A stretch of 64,000 bases of DNA from Terana coerulea (taxonomy: Eukaryota; Basidiomycota; Agaricomycetes; Polyporales; Phanerochaetaceae): positions 186,001 through 250,000 of the forward strand of contig JAKOGH010000685.1 of NCBI GenBank assembly GCA_024811115.1, in the 5' to 3' direction. The stretch's first letter is position 1. Each line of letters begins with the position of its first letter. The notes under the pieces were generated by a model. That model was not told the DNA's origin and made no database searches. It was given only the letters and a program-made list of their open reading frames with translations. Both the position numbers and the translations under genes were made by a program. Below, one piece after another: positions 24,867-36,816 of the stretch.

Positions 24867-25999
24867 TTAACGTTGACAGAAAAAAGCGCCATCAGCTTCA
24901 TTGAGAATAGCCCCTGTGCTAGAACAGCTTCGGACAGGCTTGAAAGGGATTTGGGTGGGCGGCATATGAACCTCGGACTCCCGGCTCGCACGTACTCGAT
25001 TTATCGTAGCAGTGGGTAGGCTGTGGCTGGGGTGACTCTGCGGTGCTATCATGTGCATAGTAACTTGAGGGGTGGGGTGGTAGGCTTGACTCGGAGTGTT
25101 CGCAAGAACATGTTCCTGTCGAAGGACCGGAGAATTTGGGAGACTGTCACCAGAGTAGCTCGATGACACTGGCATATAAATAGGAAATGTAGAATGGTTC
25201 GCATGCCGGCTCGGCGTGTTCGCAACTTGGATTTCCCGTGGGGGACCGTAGACTTGGGGAGACTGCGACCAGAGTGGCTTGGCGACACTCGCATATCAGG
25301 GTAACTCGCTGGACTCGATTTATTCTCAAAGACTTCCTGCTTGAAACGCTGTGCGATGGGATATGCAAGATAGGCACATCAGTCCCCGTTCCGCGTCCAG
25401 ATGGGTCAATTAGCCCTCGACTAAAAACATCTGCCAGATCATCCACGTCATTAAAAAGCTCTTCGGCCACAGCTGCAGATCGGTTCGTCGGGATATCCGG
25501 GCTCATTAGGCTCAACGGCTCGGCTGAGAGATATTGAATTGTGCGAGCGACCCATTGAGCAGAGGACCACGTTGCCTGCAGTCGGGAATCATCTGTGCGT
25601 ATATTCAAGAACCTTCTACTACGGAAGAGAAAATGGCGCGTACCAGCGGTGGCCTTCCTGTCCGAGAGTATGGTGTTCAACTCGCCAGCCGCCACAGCAC
25701 AACGAGGAAGCATAATGCAACACAGCAAGCCGCCTTCGCCCGAAATGTCCCTCAGACACCCTCGGTAGCACTTCTTCGTCCACATGAAGAGATCCGAAGG
25801 CACGATGTAATGCAACCAGAACTTCATGTCAAAATTCGGGTCCTCGTCGGCGACGAAGAGCACCCAGATCTGCTGACAATTAGGGATCTTAAAGATCGCA
25901 ATCCATGGCCTACACTTGAATAACATCAGTCTGTGAGACACATATGTCGCCGAAAAAGACTCACTTCACGCGGAGGTGGTGGCGGCGGCAGCATTCGCA
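24867..25999 (-). CDS. Unknown protein, tandem paralog of the gene at 26385-27169, with Ser/Pro-rich repeat tail
   Basis: No known domain. Similarity to the neighbour is clear in two blocks. PWIAIFKIPNCQQIWVLF corresponds to IPCIAVFQLPKK...HLWALF. WSSAQWVARTIQYLSAEPLS corresponds to WSTQHWVARTLQALGDMKAM. Both then share an Asp-rich helix (NDVDDLADVF versus SWDDLHDMLG). This copy adds a Ser/Pro-rich C-terminal extension containing two related repeats (SYSGDSLPNSPVLRQ and SHSGRSLPKSTVP), ending DGAFFCQR with TAA at 24867-24869. The tail frame is broken around 25250-25300, probably by an indel. The N-terminus is uncertain: a Pro-rich start (MRMLPPPPPPRE, 25999) with an intron into PWIAIF is the simplest reading, but its splice phase does not fit cleanly. 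The two genes lie head-to-tail, about 400 nt apart. Confidence 0.6.
25087..25297 (-). repeat. Two diverged direct repeats (offset about 119 bp) in the C-terminal tail
   Basis: On the plus strand, GACTCGG.GTGTTCGCAA...GGGAGACTG.GACCAGAGT..CT-GACACT.GCATAT-type sequence occurs at about 25087-25178 and again at about 25207-25297. The offset between the two GCATAT ends (25172 and 25291) is 119 bp. It encodes the VSxSxSGxSLPxS...VANTPS motif twice. Confidence 0.7.
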
Positions 26000-26384
26000 T
26001 TCGGATTGTAATAGTTGTGTGAGGCGCGTTCCGAGGGTTGCCAGAAGTCAGTGGACCAGACGAGAACGCAGCGGGTAGAGCCGGCGATGGAAGTCGAGGA
26101 CGAGGAAGATGCAAGGGAAGAGAAAGGAAGAGGAGAGAAGGGAGGATAAGGCTCAAGAACACTCGTACCCTATATATCAGGGTGTTTGTGGCGAGGCCAC
26201 TTTATGCTGAGAGAACGGATTGATCTTCAGCACAGTCATAATCGTTAGAATGCAGCGTCAGGACTACCGCTCTTTAGCCGTTGTCCTAATCACAAGGTGA
26301 TTGCAATTAAGAAGGGCAACCGTTGCCTCATCTTGGGGAGAAGCATGGATGTCATTAACAATGGAATTTACTGCATACCGAAAT

Positions 26385-27169
26385 CTACACGGAAAATCCT
26401 AACATATCGTGAAGGTCGTCCCAGGAAACAACATCTTCAGGATTGATAGTGCCTAGGCCGCGAGCGGCGAGCTTGTATGGTATCTCCTTGAAGTTATAAC
26501 GAGGGTTGAGAGCTTGATGAGTGAGCGCCTCGCCTGCCTCGGTACATAGCGCATGGAGCGAGCAGACTTGGCGGTACATGGCCGGCGTATCTCGCTCGGC
26601 AAGGAAGACTTTTCGCTGGACGATTATGAAGACATGTTCATCTGCGGCCGGCCCCCAGGCCATTCTAGGATCCATGGCCTTCATATCGCCGAGAGCTTGC
26701 AGTGTACGAGCGACCCAGTGTTGCGTAGACCAGTTACGAGAAAATTCTGCGTCATCTGGATAGGCAGGGTTCAGATATTTAATGGTTACAGATATATCTC
26801 CACTTACCTGAGTCGGCCTCTCGCTCATGGAGGAATTGATCCAGGTTCACCCGCGACTGCACCACTGGCAGGACCTTGATTATTTGCACCGCGTTGGTTA
26901 CGTCGCCACGCCAAGTAAGCCGCTCCCATCCCTGGCTCTTGTCATATGCTATGGAATGCAAGGTAACAAGGCCAGGCGGAGAAGAATCTGATGGTTCTTT
27001 ACCGCAGGCAAATAATGCCCACAAATGCGTAGGGCCCTTCTCGCCGGATTTCTTCGGGAGCTGGAAAACGGCGATGCATGGAATGTTGAGCTGGAGTGGG
27101 GGAACGAAACTTAAGTGGACATGAGACCGTATGGGAAGAATGACATACTCGAGCGTTATACTGAGGCAT
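26385..27169 (-). CDS. Unknown protein, founder-like paralog of a tandem pair
   Basis: A three-exon gene of about 240 residues with clean splicing. Exon 1 is MPQYNAR from 27169. An intron (GTATGT...CTCCAG) leads to LNIPCIAVFQLPKKSGEKGP and HLWALFACGKEP, with a run through GWERLTWRGDVTNAVQIIK. A second intron (GTAAGT...TATCCAG, phase 1) leads to DDAEFSRNWSTQHWVARTL and NPEDVVSWDDLHDMLGFSV, with the stop at 26385. I recognise no domain, signal peptide or membrane segment. The frame is intact throughout, unlike its tandem relative at 24867-25999. It may belong to one of the expanded Agaricomycete families of unknown function. Confidence 0.72.
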
Positions 27170-28033
27170 GGCGGAACAGAAGGCAGTGAGAGCTAGGTGG
27201 GTAATGCAGACAACAAAAGGTTGAAAGTAACACAGGGCTGTTATATCCTCTCGCGAGGTGGCCTTCCCACTTCCTTAGTTGTCGACAAACGAGTTTCAGC
27301 AGTGATGGGCCACGGCATTGTTTGGCCAGCCAAATTGTTTCTGGGGCGAGACCCTCGGAGAGTAGCCACATTTAGTGAGCATCTGATCGACTGCCGGCAG
27401 AGTGCCAGGCACCGGTACCTCAGTGAAGACTGGGGCGGCACCCACCGCAGGACCTTGTGGCGTAATCGACCAACACTCATGCATGCAGCGCTGCTGCGGC
27501 CTGCCGTTGTTTGCGCCGTCACCTCCACCGCAGACATCCACCCAACCGACCAGCGCCGATTGCCGCAAGGTATTCACTCCGACGATGTGTACAACCTTTC
27601 CTCTTGCATTTCCATACACTGGAATTTAAGGCACATGCTCCTGAGCGGTTCCTACGACGACTCTTCTCAACTGAACGATTCTAACCTGGTAATACGTGAT
27701 CACTACGTACCCAAGATCCTATGTTTTTGTCCTGAGGTTCATTCGACTTGTCCTCTTCACTCAAGCCGGGCAAGTTATCATGCCGTGTCCATCTGGACGT
27801 TCAGCGTCATCACGCAGTCAAATGGCGGCATGTGGTCCAATCCTTCGAAACGTCCACAAAATATGGTGGGATTTTGAATAGCTCAGCAGAAACTTGGGAG
27901 GATAAAGGAGGTGAAGTCAAGAGGTCGTGGATGGCAGGTGGCAGGCGAGAACAACAGGAGGGTATGGGCGTCTAGGCCAATTACGCTTGTTCGTGAAGGT
28001 CGCGCACTGCTTGCACCCAACCTTCATCTGCAG
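27170..28033. other. Intergenic region between the tandem pair and NUP192
   Basis: No gene recognised. The plus reading at 27197-27877 is open and has no family resemblance or clear splice structure. The region should hold two divergent promoters, for the minus-strand gene starting at 27169 and for NUP192 starting at 28034. Confidence 0.45.
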
Positions 28034-31000
28034 ATGGCGTCCACATCTCGCCTGAGGACCATCTTGCTCTCCACTCTTAATTCCCCCGACTCGCAGGATG
28101 ATCACCAGGAATTCTTCCAACAGCTCATGTCCCACAAGGGCCACCTGGTGAACTTGTACGACGTCGGACCTCGCAGCCAGCAGGAGCAACGCGAGGTTGA
28201 AGCCGGTGCGTATTTCGACGTGTCGATGTTTCCGCCACCTCAGTTTACGCGTCACAGGTCGTGTCACCGTCAATGGCAGGTCGATTGCAGTCAACTCGGA
28301 CTTCGCAAAGCAAGTAGTCTTCCTTGCACAACAGTTGGACGTCTCCGAGCGCTATGTTGCGGGCCTGCTCCAGGAGACTATGGCCAGCCACCCAAATGTC
28401 TCGCAAGAGACACTCGTTGAGAGGCTATTGTGGAGTACCATCTTCGAAGACGACATTTGGCAGACTGTCTACGCTACATCTTCGAGGCGGCGGAAGTGGC
28501 GCAGGACCCGACCTCACCGCAGCTGTTCATCCAACTAGAACAGTTTGTAAAACAATTCCTCGTCGAGGGCGGGAAGAACCTTCCGCAAAGAATATACAAG
28601 GAGGTGGACAGGCTTGGAGAGATCATGGCGAGGGTGCATAATGCAAGGTTGAGTGCGCGGAGCAATACGGCTGCGCCAATATCCCAAAGTGAGTTTGCTA
28701 TTCTTGTGTTTGGAATGCTAACTCAATTACTGTAGGTGGACAGTTGGGCTATGACCTTCTTACCGCAAGATATGAATCGTTGAAGTATGAACGACGAACA
28801 CTCGCTACAGTACTGTTCTTGATCGGGCGCATGGGACTGGTCCAAACCCAGGACCTTCTGCTCATGGTCGATTGGCTGGAGAAGAACCCAAGTCACCCAA
28901 TGACCCACTACATACTTCCTGCCATCATGGCTACGTTCGACCTCGTCGACCCACGCTCGTCGGTGGGCAAGCACGCCAGCGGCTTGCAAAGGACTCTAAC
29001 CTGATAACTGCGTTGAAACGCAAGCTGACATGCTCCGGCGACTGGAGGGAGCCGGGGTTGAAGGCGGCGCTATTGTTGAAATGGACTATGCTGCTGACTG
29101 CAACAAGACATCTGGACCCTTCTCTCGAGGACAAGGAGGGGTTCAAGACAGAGGAGCTCGAGACACAAATCTGGAACGCCATTCAGGGCGACTGTTTTGT
29201 TTACCTCGCCCGCGTTGTCGCCTCTCTTCAAAGGAAACAGGGAGAGACACCTCCGACGTCTTTCGCTGGCGCGCTGCTCTCACGACCAGAACCAGAATCT
29301 GCACACGAGCTTCCAACAGACGACTTCAAACCCGTCATTCTCGAGTCGTTCGAGTCCCTCATCCGGTCGGTCATCACGCACGCGTCGTCCGAACTGCGAA
29401 AGATCAAGCAACGGCAGGAAGACATCGTCCTGGCCAACTCGAGGACAGACAGAAACCGCATGTTCCGTTCGAATCTTGGGCAGACTCGTCATCCATCCCA
29501 CCCACCGCCGCCAGAAGCACCGTCAAATGCAGTACCACCTCGAAACGACATCGCCATGCTCTACTCCCTCATTGGCTTGCTGTACTCAGCGCTTCCACCT
29601 GAGCGCGCATTGCAGTTCTGGGGCGGAGGAAACATCGAAGGGCAGCGTGTGTCGTACTGGAACCACATCGAGAACAGTGCCGGCAAGCTCCCGTCTTTCT
29701 TGCAATGGGCGATATGGTCGACGCAGATCCGGGACGTGGAGATGCTCATGGCCCTATACGATATGCTGAACGGTCTTGCGAAGGGCCAGCATTGCAGCGA
29801 ATTGGCGTACAACTTCTTGGTGCGCGGCGCCTCCGAGTTCGCGTCTGGATCGAGTCTGCAGTCGGCGGCAGCGTCTGGACCTGCGGTGTCATGGAACGCT
29901 GTCTTCGGGCTGCTCGAACAATGGGCTACTGCTGGCTCAACACCACGACAATCACAGCCGCCGGCTGGCCAGAACGCTCAGACGGGTATGGCACATGCAC
30001 CGCAACCACAGCGACAGCAGCAACAGCTCGCGCTTACGCAACAAGATGTCCTCCTTGCCCAGTCGTTCCTGCGGCTTCTCTCAACTGTTGTCACCTACTC
30101 GGTCCCTGTACGCATCACTATCAGCGGGCACGCAAGATTCCGGGCTATACCTACCCTAGTGTCTTTGATTCCTCTGAGCATACCACTGGAGTTGAAAGGC
30201 GCTATCCTTGACTCTTTGGTTGGTTTCTGCTTGCCAGGCGGCGGTGCAGCTGGTGTGGAGATCTGCCGATCTGTATGGGCACTCATGGAACGACTCGAAG
30301 TCATCAATGTACGCGTGCCGGCGGGCACAACGGGAGCAACTTTGTCTTCGATTAAAGGCATCGAGATGGAGCTGGAGGAGGTGGAATCTGTGCATAAGCT
30401 CTACCCCGAGACCATTCCGTTCCTCAAGTTGCTCGCCACGCTCATTCACACCCCGAAGAGCTTACCGGCAAGTGATCGTCTTGTGGATACCGAGCCTCTC
30501 AACACGATACCAGAGTCCTTGGGACAACCGTACAGAACTCCAGGTATAGGGCCGTATGCCTCCTTCGTGATCGACAATGTTTTCTCCAGGATTCCGCAGC
30601 GCGAGTACCTTCAGCCTACGGACCGTTGGCGGATGAACGACCTGTGCCTGTGCTTTGTGGAACGCTGTCTGGCGGCGTTCGACCTCGAGTCCTTGGTCAG
30701 CGGCGCAGACGACCCCAGCACCAAAGGCGAGCTCCTGCTCCAGCTCGCGATCCACCCGGGACACGACATTATGAAGCGTATGCTGACGCACTCAGCGTTG
30801 CAGAACAGCATTTTCTCATACATCATCGACGGCCTGAACGGATTCGACAACGGGTTCGCGGAGGAGGAGCCGTTCTTCCGGCATACAATCACACGGGTGC
30901 TCCGTACTGTGCATCGCGTACTGGAGATCCAGGATATTTTCTTGGATGTCTTTGTCCCGCTTCTTTCAGGCGTTGAAGACACTGCGCTTGTTGGGGCTGT

Positions 31001-34000
31001 CCTCCCTGTCTCGTACTACATCAGGTTGGACCAAGCTCTGATGTTCACCCCCGAACATGTCCCTGCCGTGGCGGCCTATGTCTCTTATCCCGCCTATCCC
31101 GAACTCACTCTGCTGTCCGTGAAGATCTTGACCGCACTCTCAACACCGACGACCGTATCCCAGCTAGCCGTCATTATTGACCGAAGTGCTGATTCGGTAC
31201 GAATCCTGGACGGCTTCCGCAGTATTCTTGATGGAGACTCGCTCGTAGACGTGGAGGAAGCAGAGGCAGTCGCCGAGGAACGTACAGGTGCTGGTGCCCC
31301 CGACTTGGACGAGCCCCTTGACGCCCTCGTACAAGCAATTAGGCTTGCTGTACTGGACTTCTTTATTCAGAACACGACCTCGGATCGGCCATATCCTAAC
31401 GTTGCGCATTTCCTCCTATTTGGCAAAGCGACTGCCGATGACCAGATCAACGACCCCAATGCTCTGGGCGCGCGGAGGGTCAGCATTCATTCGCTACTCG
31501 AGATCGTGAACTACGGCGTTCCGCGCCTGAAGGGCAAAGGCAAAGGCCCAAGGACGACTCGCGCGGCCTCTCAAGCGCTGTTAACCACTCTGCCTGCCTT
31601 TGCGGAGCGATGCTACCTCGTCTTGTACCAGCTGTGCAAGCACCCTCGGACGTCCGACTTCACCATGCGGTATCTACGTTCGCGAGAAGATTTCTTCGCC
31701 CGTCACCTTTCCGCCCTTCCATTCAGGGCTCCGGTGAGCCTGCAGGAGACGTACATCGAGGTGCAGTACAGCGATGCTTCACGGGTTATCACCTCCGTTC
31801 CTGCTTTGTGCGCCTTCCTGCGCGTCCGGTCCATCATCTTCGACTTGGTGGCGTTGGAACTACATGTGCTCACGAACAAGGGGCATCAGAAGGCTGCGGT
31901 CGAGTTGCTCGAGCATTTGTACGGGAACGAGGAAGATATCGCTGGAGGCGAGTCCGGAAACTGGGAAGAGGAGATCTTCAAGCCGTTCCACGAAGTTGGG
32001 CAGTCACATATTCCAATCATTGAATTCCTGCAGTCTCTTGACTTCGATTGGTCCGATAGCCTGGCGGTCCAGCCGCTCGACCTTGAGTTCTTCGGCAGCC
32101 TGAACCTGACGGCCTGCCTCAAGCGGGACGTTTCAGGCTGTGAAGTCGTTGATAGGACAGCCCTCTTGGCCCTCCTTACCGCAGCAAGACATGCGTTGCA
32201 CACGCAAGGCCGCATTCTCACCCAAACGCACCTCGAGAGGATCTCTGCGGAAACGGGCTACATCCTGGAGAGCTGCGCGATCGAGAACCACAGGCGAGAA
32301 GTCCAGCACGCTGCTGCGAGTTGCTACGAATCGTGGCGCCGCCTGCTGGACATGACGCTCACCAAATGTTTCGAACGGATACCTCAAGATCGCCGGGAGG
32401 GCCTCCTTTTCGACTTGCTGCACGTTCTACCCGCTGCCCTCCGCTCTCCCAACACACCGGAAGCGACGGCGGGCGTTCTTGCCGAGGCGATCCTTTCTGC
32501 GCTGACGAAGCTACGCGAGGACAAACTACTCCAATCATTCCTGCAGCAAGACGGCGCCTCAGGCAGTGGCGCGCTGCCTGCAGAGCGCTTATTCACCCTC
32601 CTCCGAAGCTTGCTGGAGTGCCTCCTCAACGCGAACCGCGACGATCTCGTTCGAGGGAATCTATACGCGTCCATAATCAACTACGTACACCTCATTACAG
32701 ACGCCGTTCCCGGAGAGACCTTAGCCGTCGCACCAAGCCTTTCAAGGACACTATCCGGCTGGTCAGACGATCTCAGCCAGAGCATCGCGCCGGCAGCCGA
32801 CCCGTGGAAGCGGCCGGAGAGCACGTCATCGTTGGTGAATGGCAGCCTGAGCATCCTCAAGCCGGCCCTGGACCAGCTCGTGGCGTTAGTATCCCGAGAC
32901 GCGATCGACGGTACGGACGTGTGGAAGACGGTGTCGTTCATGCTACTGGACTCGTTTGTCCGGCTGTCGCAGTTCGAGCGCCAGCCGGCGGTGATCACTG
33001 CAATGTCACGAACGGGCTTCACGCGTGGATTTGTTCAAGCACTCAAGGAGATGGATGTGCAGCTCCAGGCTGTGCTTAAGCCTGATCCAGGTATGTATTT
33101 ACCTCGTCTCGCTTTGGAACAATACGCTAACGTATATGGACAATAGATGAGCTGAATCCTCTGTATGTCTACGAGGCGAGGATGTCGCTGTTGGTTCGGA
33201 TGGCCCAAACGCGCGCAGGTGCAGAACGCCTGCTCGAGAACCGAATGCTCCTTGTCCTGGCAGAGTCAGACTTCATCGACTCCAGACCAGAGATCGACCA
33301 GGCCTTCCGCGGTTTGTCTAATCTTACTGCTACACATACGCATTGTTCTGACTTGTATTCGCAGACCACGACAGCTTCCTGCCCTCCGCCATTCAACGAT
33401 ATCACCAGCTTCTCATCCCCGCCCTGCAAGTCGTCACCGTCGTGCTCGCCACGCTCGGACCAAAACACGCGACCGCAGTCGCCCAGGGCACAGAGTTCCT
33501 ACGCGCGCACCGCGACACGGTGATCCTCCTCCTGAAGAACGAGGTGGAGGAGGTGTCCCTGCCGCTGTCGAGGAGATGAGGCTGCTGGTGGCGCTGTGCG
33601 CGAGCGTGCTGCCGTCCGTGCCCAAGACTGATATGGTGAGCCATTGTGGCGGATTTTAGCAATTATTTTCTGGAGGCTGATGAGTCGGCATAGGTATCAA
33701 CGAGCGGCTTCGGTGGCATACATGCTGCTATCATGGGGCTTGCGGCGAGGACGCTTGGAAGTCGGCGATGGACGGAGAGTGTGAAGCCTGTCACAGATGA
33801 GGAGGCCGTTCAGGCTTCTCTTCGGGTACCTGGTGCGTCGTCAATTCATCGCCTGTCTCAGCGAACAGCACACTTACGGGAAGCTGGTGTAGCGCACGGC
33901 AAGAGCAAGTTCAGAGTACGGGTGCACAGCCAGGAGATGCAACTGCGCAGGACGCTTGTAGCGTACCTCGGCACCGCGAGCGACTTCACAGAGCACGACT

Positions 34001-34842
34001 TCACGCCAGTGTTCTCGCCTGTGATCGGCTCGTCGAGGCAGGACGAGCCGTCCAGCCGTTACCTTGGTACGTAACGCGCTGTTGCAATCATGAAAGGCCA
34101 AGTGTACTAATGTGGTCCATGTATGCAGCCACCGTTCCGTCTCTCGGCGATGCTATCGAAGCCCTCAACTACGTGCACGATGACCTGGCGGTCACGCTCA
34201 AGCACTTTTGGACTGCTCTGCCGAACTGTCGTCGCATGACCACGCGCTCGTGAACGTCCCAGAGGTGCGCAGTTCCACACAGGATCTATACTGACGTGGA
34301 TACTGATTGCAATACAGATGCTGGATGTGCCAGATGCAATCAAGTATGACAATCTGAACACGGTGCAGCGGCAGGCCTTAGTTCACAACGAGCTTACAAG
34401 GTGGCAAGATGAAGCCCGGGAGAGGGCGCATGCATTATTCCGTGCGTTACCGTCATACACACCACTTCCATTGAAATACTGAGATATCCATTGTGTCACA
34501 GAATCAATGGAGATGCTCCTCCTGCTCGTCTGGCGCCACCTCGCCGTGTACGCCTCGGACGACGCGCCCGCCGCGACCTCCACCTCCGCACAAAATTTCG
34601 GCGCGACACTGCGCATCGCGCCCTCATTCGACCCGCACGCGTTCCGCCAGGACGCGGCGCGCAAGCTCGCGCCGCTTGTGCACCGGCTGGCCGTCATGGC
34701 AAAGGAGACGCTGGGCCTCGGCTGGCAGTCGTATGAAAAGTACATGGATGTGATGGCGCGAAGACTAAAAGACACAGCGGGGCTGCATGACCCGTCGCCC
34801 GAGTCGCTCAGTGGCGGAGAGGAGGAAGGGTTCGACCGGTAG
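28034..34842 (+). CDS. NUP192: Nucleoporin Nup192/Nup205, inner-ring scaffold
   Basis: Large alpha-solenoid of the nuclear pore inner ring, partner of Nup93/Nic96 and Nup53. It begins MASTSRLRTILLSTLNSPDS at 28034. After an intron of about 50 nt it continues RVTVNGRSIAVNSDFAKQVV, then HEAT/ARM-type helices for about 2,000 residues. The central exon runs almost uninterrupted from about 28.9 to 33.1 kb. Family hallmarks include FFIQNTTSDRPYPNVAHFLL and RRVSIHSLLEIVNYGVPRLK. Later exons include LNPLYVYEARMSLLVRMAQT and QSYEKYMDVMARRLKDTAGL, and the stop is at 34842. Four single-base losses break the frame: GG at 28459-28460, near 28980, near 33560, and near 34220. The last two both turn CTGGCCG into CTGCCG. 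All are repaired by one added base, so I read one gene, not several. Convergent with SFT2, 228 nt apart. Confidence 0.92.
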
Positions 34843-35070
34843 CCCTGATTTTGCGTGGGATGATTTGTGCCGTGATGTGTATGGTACGCATGTGTATAAA
34901 GATTTAATTCATCTTCCTGTATTTTTGCTTGAGGGAGCCATGCTGCGAGTGAAGCGAACGGCCAATGCAATGGTTATATTGTACAGCAGGCAGGGTAGCA
35001 CCGACCAGGGATAACTTATGACAGCGAAGATAACATGACGTGATAAATAGTGGTCCGGCATGGCAGGGTG

Positions 35071-35915
35071 TTAGAAGGGAAGAAGGCTGCCGGCGCCGCG
35101 CAATGCCATTTGGCCGCCGAACCGTAGGGTCTGCGTCCCACCAGGAAAGTACGCCATCACGTACGACACGAGGGCGACAACTTGGACAATGGCAGATAGT
35201 AGTGAGCCAACGTAAGAGTGGGCCTGTATACGGTGAAGTGGTCAGTTCTGTTTCCGGAGTAGAGCGAGGACGTGCGTACGCCAAGGGAGAAGTATAGTGT
35301 GAGGCCTAGGCTTGTGATGTACGCGAACGAGAAGGGGAGGCGTTCTTTCGAGACGAGATGTTTTATGTGGTTCAACGGTCCTATGAGTACTGCAAACCTA
35401 CGGAGATGTACGACGTTAGCTTATTATGTACTGCGACGTCGACATGTGCTGCGGCTATGCGTACCCAAACATGACTAGCAGGCTCCCTAGACTATAACGG
35501 GAATGAGAAAAGACAGCATGGTGTAGCTTTTCACGCACCTGAAAGACAATGCAAACTTCGCTGGCCGTAGCACGATCATAGGCAGTGTTATGAACGACAC
35601 GAAGAAGCAGACCACTGCGCCGATGAGGCACCCGCCAAATCCCAGCAACCTATCCTTCCTTCAGCACACACTCCCGCCGTGACTCAACAACGCCACGCAC
35701 CTGTCCCATCTTGACAACGCAAAATACGCCTCCTCCTCGTTACTGCGCTCAGTGGAACGCAGGGGGATGTACCCGCCGCCGATCGCGTTGTAGAAGCGCG
35801 AGAACGGGTTCGCGGGCGGGTCGGCCTGCTGCGAGTCGTCGTTGTTCCCGCGCGCCCAGCGGAACTGCGACAGGTTTGTGCGGAAGTTTTGTTCGGTCGA
35901 GGGCGCGGCGGGCAT
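35071..35915 (-). CDS. SFT2: Sft2-type Golgi membrane protein
   Basis: Small tetraspan protein of the Sft2/Got1 family, acting in retrograde endosome-to-Golgi vesicle fusion. It starts MPAAPSTEQNFRTNLSQFRW at 35915. A cytosolic N-terminus ends in YFALSRWD, followed by four membrane segments over several exons: FGGCLIGAVVCFFVSFITLP; SLGSLLVMFGFAVLIGP; LPFSFAYITSLGLTLYFSLG; and SLLSAIVQVVALVSYVMAYF. It ends RGAGSLLPF with TAA at 35071-35073. The LNHIKHL stretch between the second and third segments is typical of the family. Four or more short introns (for example GTGCGT...TTATAG and GTACGC...ATACAG) splice in frame. No indel is needed. Convergent with NUP192. Confidence 0.93.
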
Positions 35916-36816
35916 GGTGGCGGGATTTATGGACGGAACGAGCGGTGTGTGGGCAAGCACTTGAGCAAGTCTGGACGGGGGCGTTGTCATCGGCGCTTGC
36001 GATCGCAGCGAGTCGGGTCCGGTGCCCGTGATCCGCACTGCGTAGGCTGCTCACTTACATTTACGGCTTCGGACTCGGAGCCATTGTTTTCTTTCATGTG
36101 CTGCATATCATGTAATCTACCAGTACTTGGCTCTAACCTGAATTTCTCAGACACATTTGTACACCACTAAATGCCCTCCATGTTCGTTGGCGACCACTGC
36201 GAATTCACGAGTATTCCCGAAGGCTCCTGTAGGACTCGTTTATATATCTAGAGAACTTGAGCTAAGCATATACATCCTGCTCGGAATCTAAATCCCAATC
36301 AGATACCATTGCAAGTGCACTTTCATATGAATCTATGTCTGTGTCTGCTCGGATACGTCGAAGGTAGAGCACACTGGTACCGATGTCTACATCTCCGACT
36401 TCCCGCAGTGTACTAATGGCGAAACCCGTTTGATATCTCCAATCTGCAGATGAAGTTGGCCAGTGTGCCGCAGCCTCCGAGTCACTATGCCCCTTCATGT
36501 GCACCATCTGCAAAAGAATGGCCCAAGTGCACGCGGCGAAGAACGTCACGGCCCGGTACTTTCACCTCTGATACCTGCGCTTAACTGGATCCGCCCACGC
36601 AAGAATGCTCGCACAGAAGGTTGGTAGCCTCTGTGCACAGTTGTGTGTCTCACTGCTTGCTCACAGACTCGGCGACAGTATCCTCAGTCACGAAGTTGCA
36701 GCGTTATATGCTCGCTACAGGGGACAACAGGATCTATCACGCCCCGACATCACCAATGCTACCGCACTACTGCTACCCTTGATCTAACATCATGATTATT
36801 TCAAGAACCACAGACG
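35916..36816. other. Intergenic region
   Basis: It carries the probable SFT2 promoter at its left end and the 3' flank of copy A at its right end. A minus reading of 95 residues (36262-36549), containing DWRYQTGFAISTLREVGDVD and an acidic end, could be an exon of an undetected gene; no partner exon was found. No other feature is seen. Confidence 0.4.

Noticed and set aside
28034..34842. NUP192 locus as four or five separate genes
   Set aside because: Fragments are in the correct order for one Nup192 protein and join by adding one base at four sites or by normal introns.
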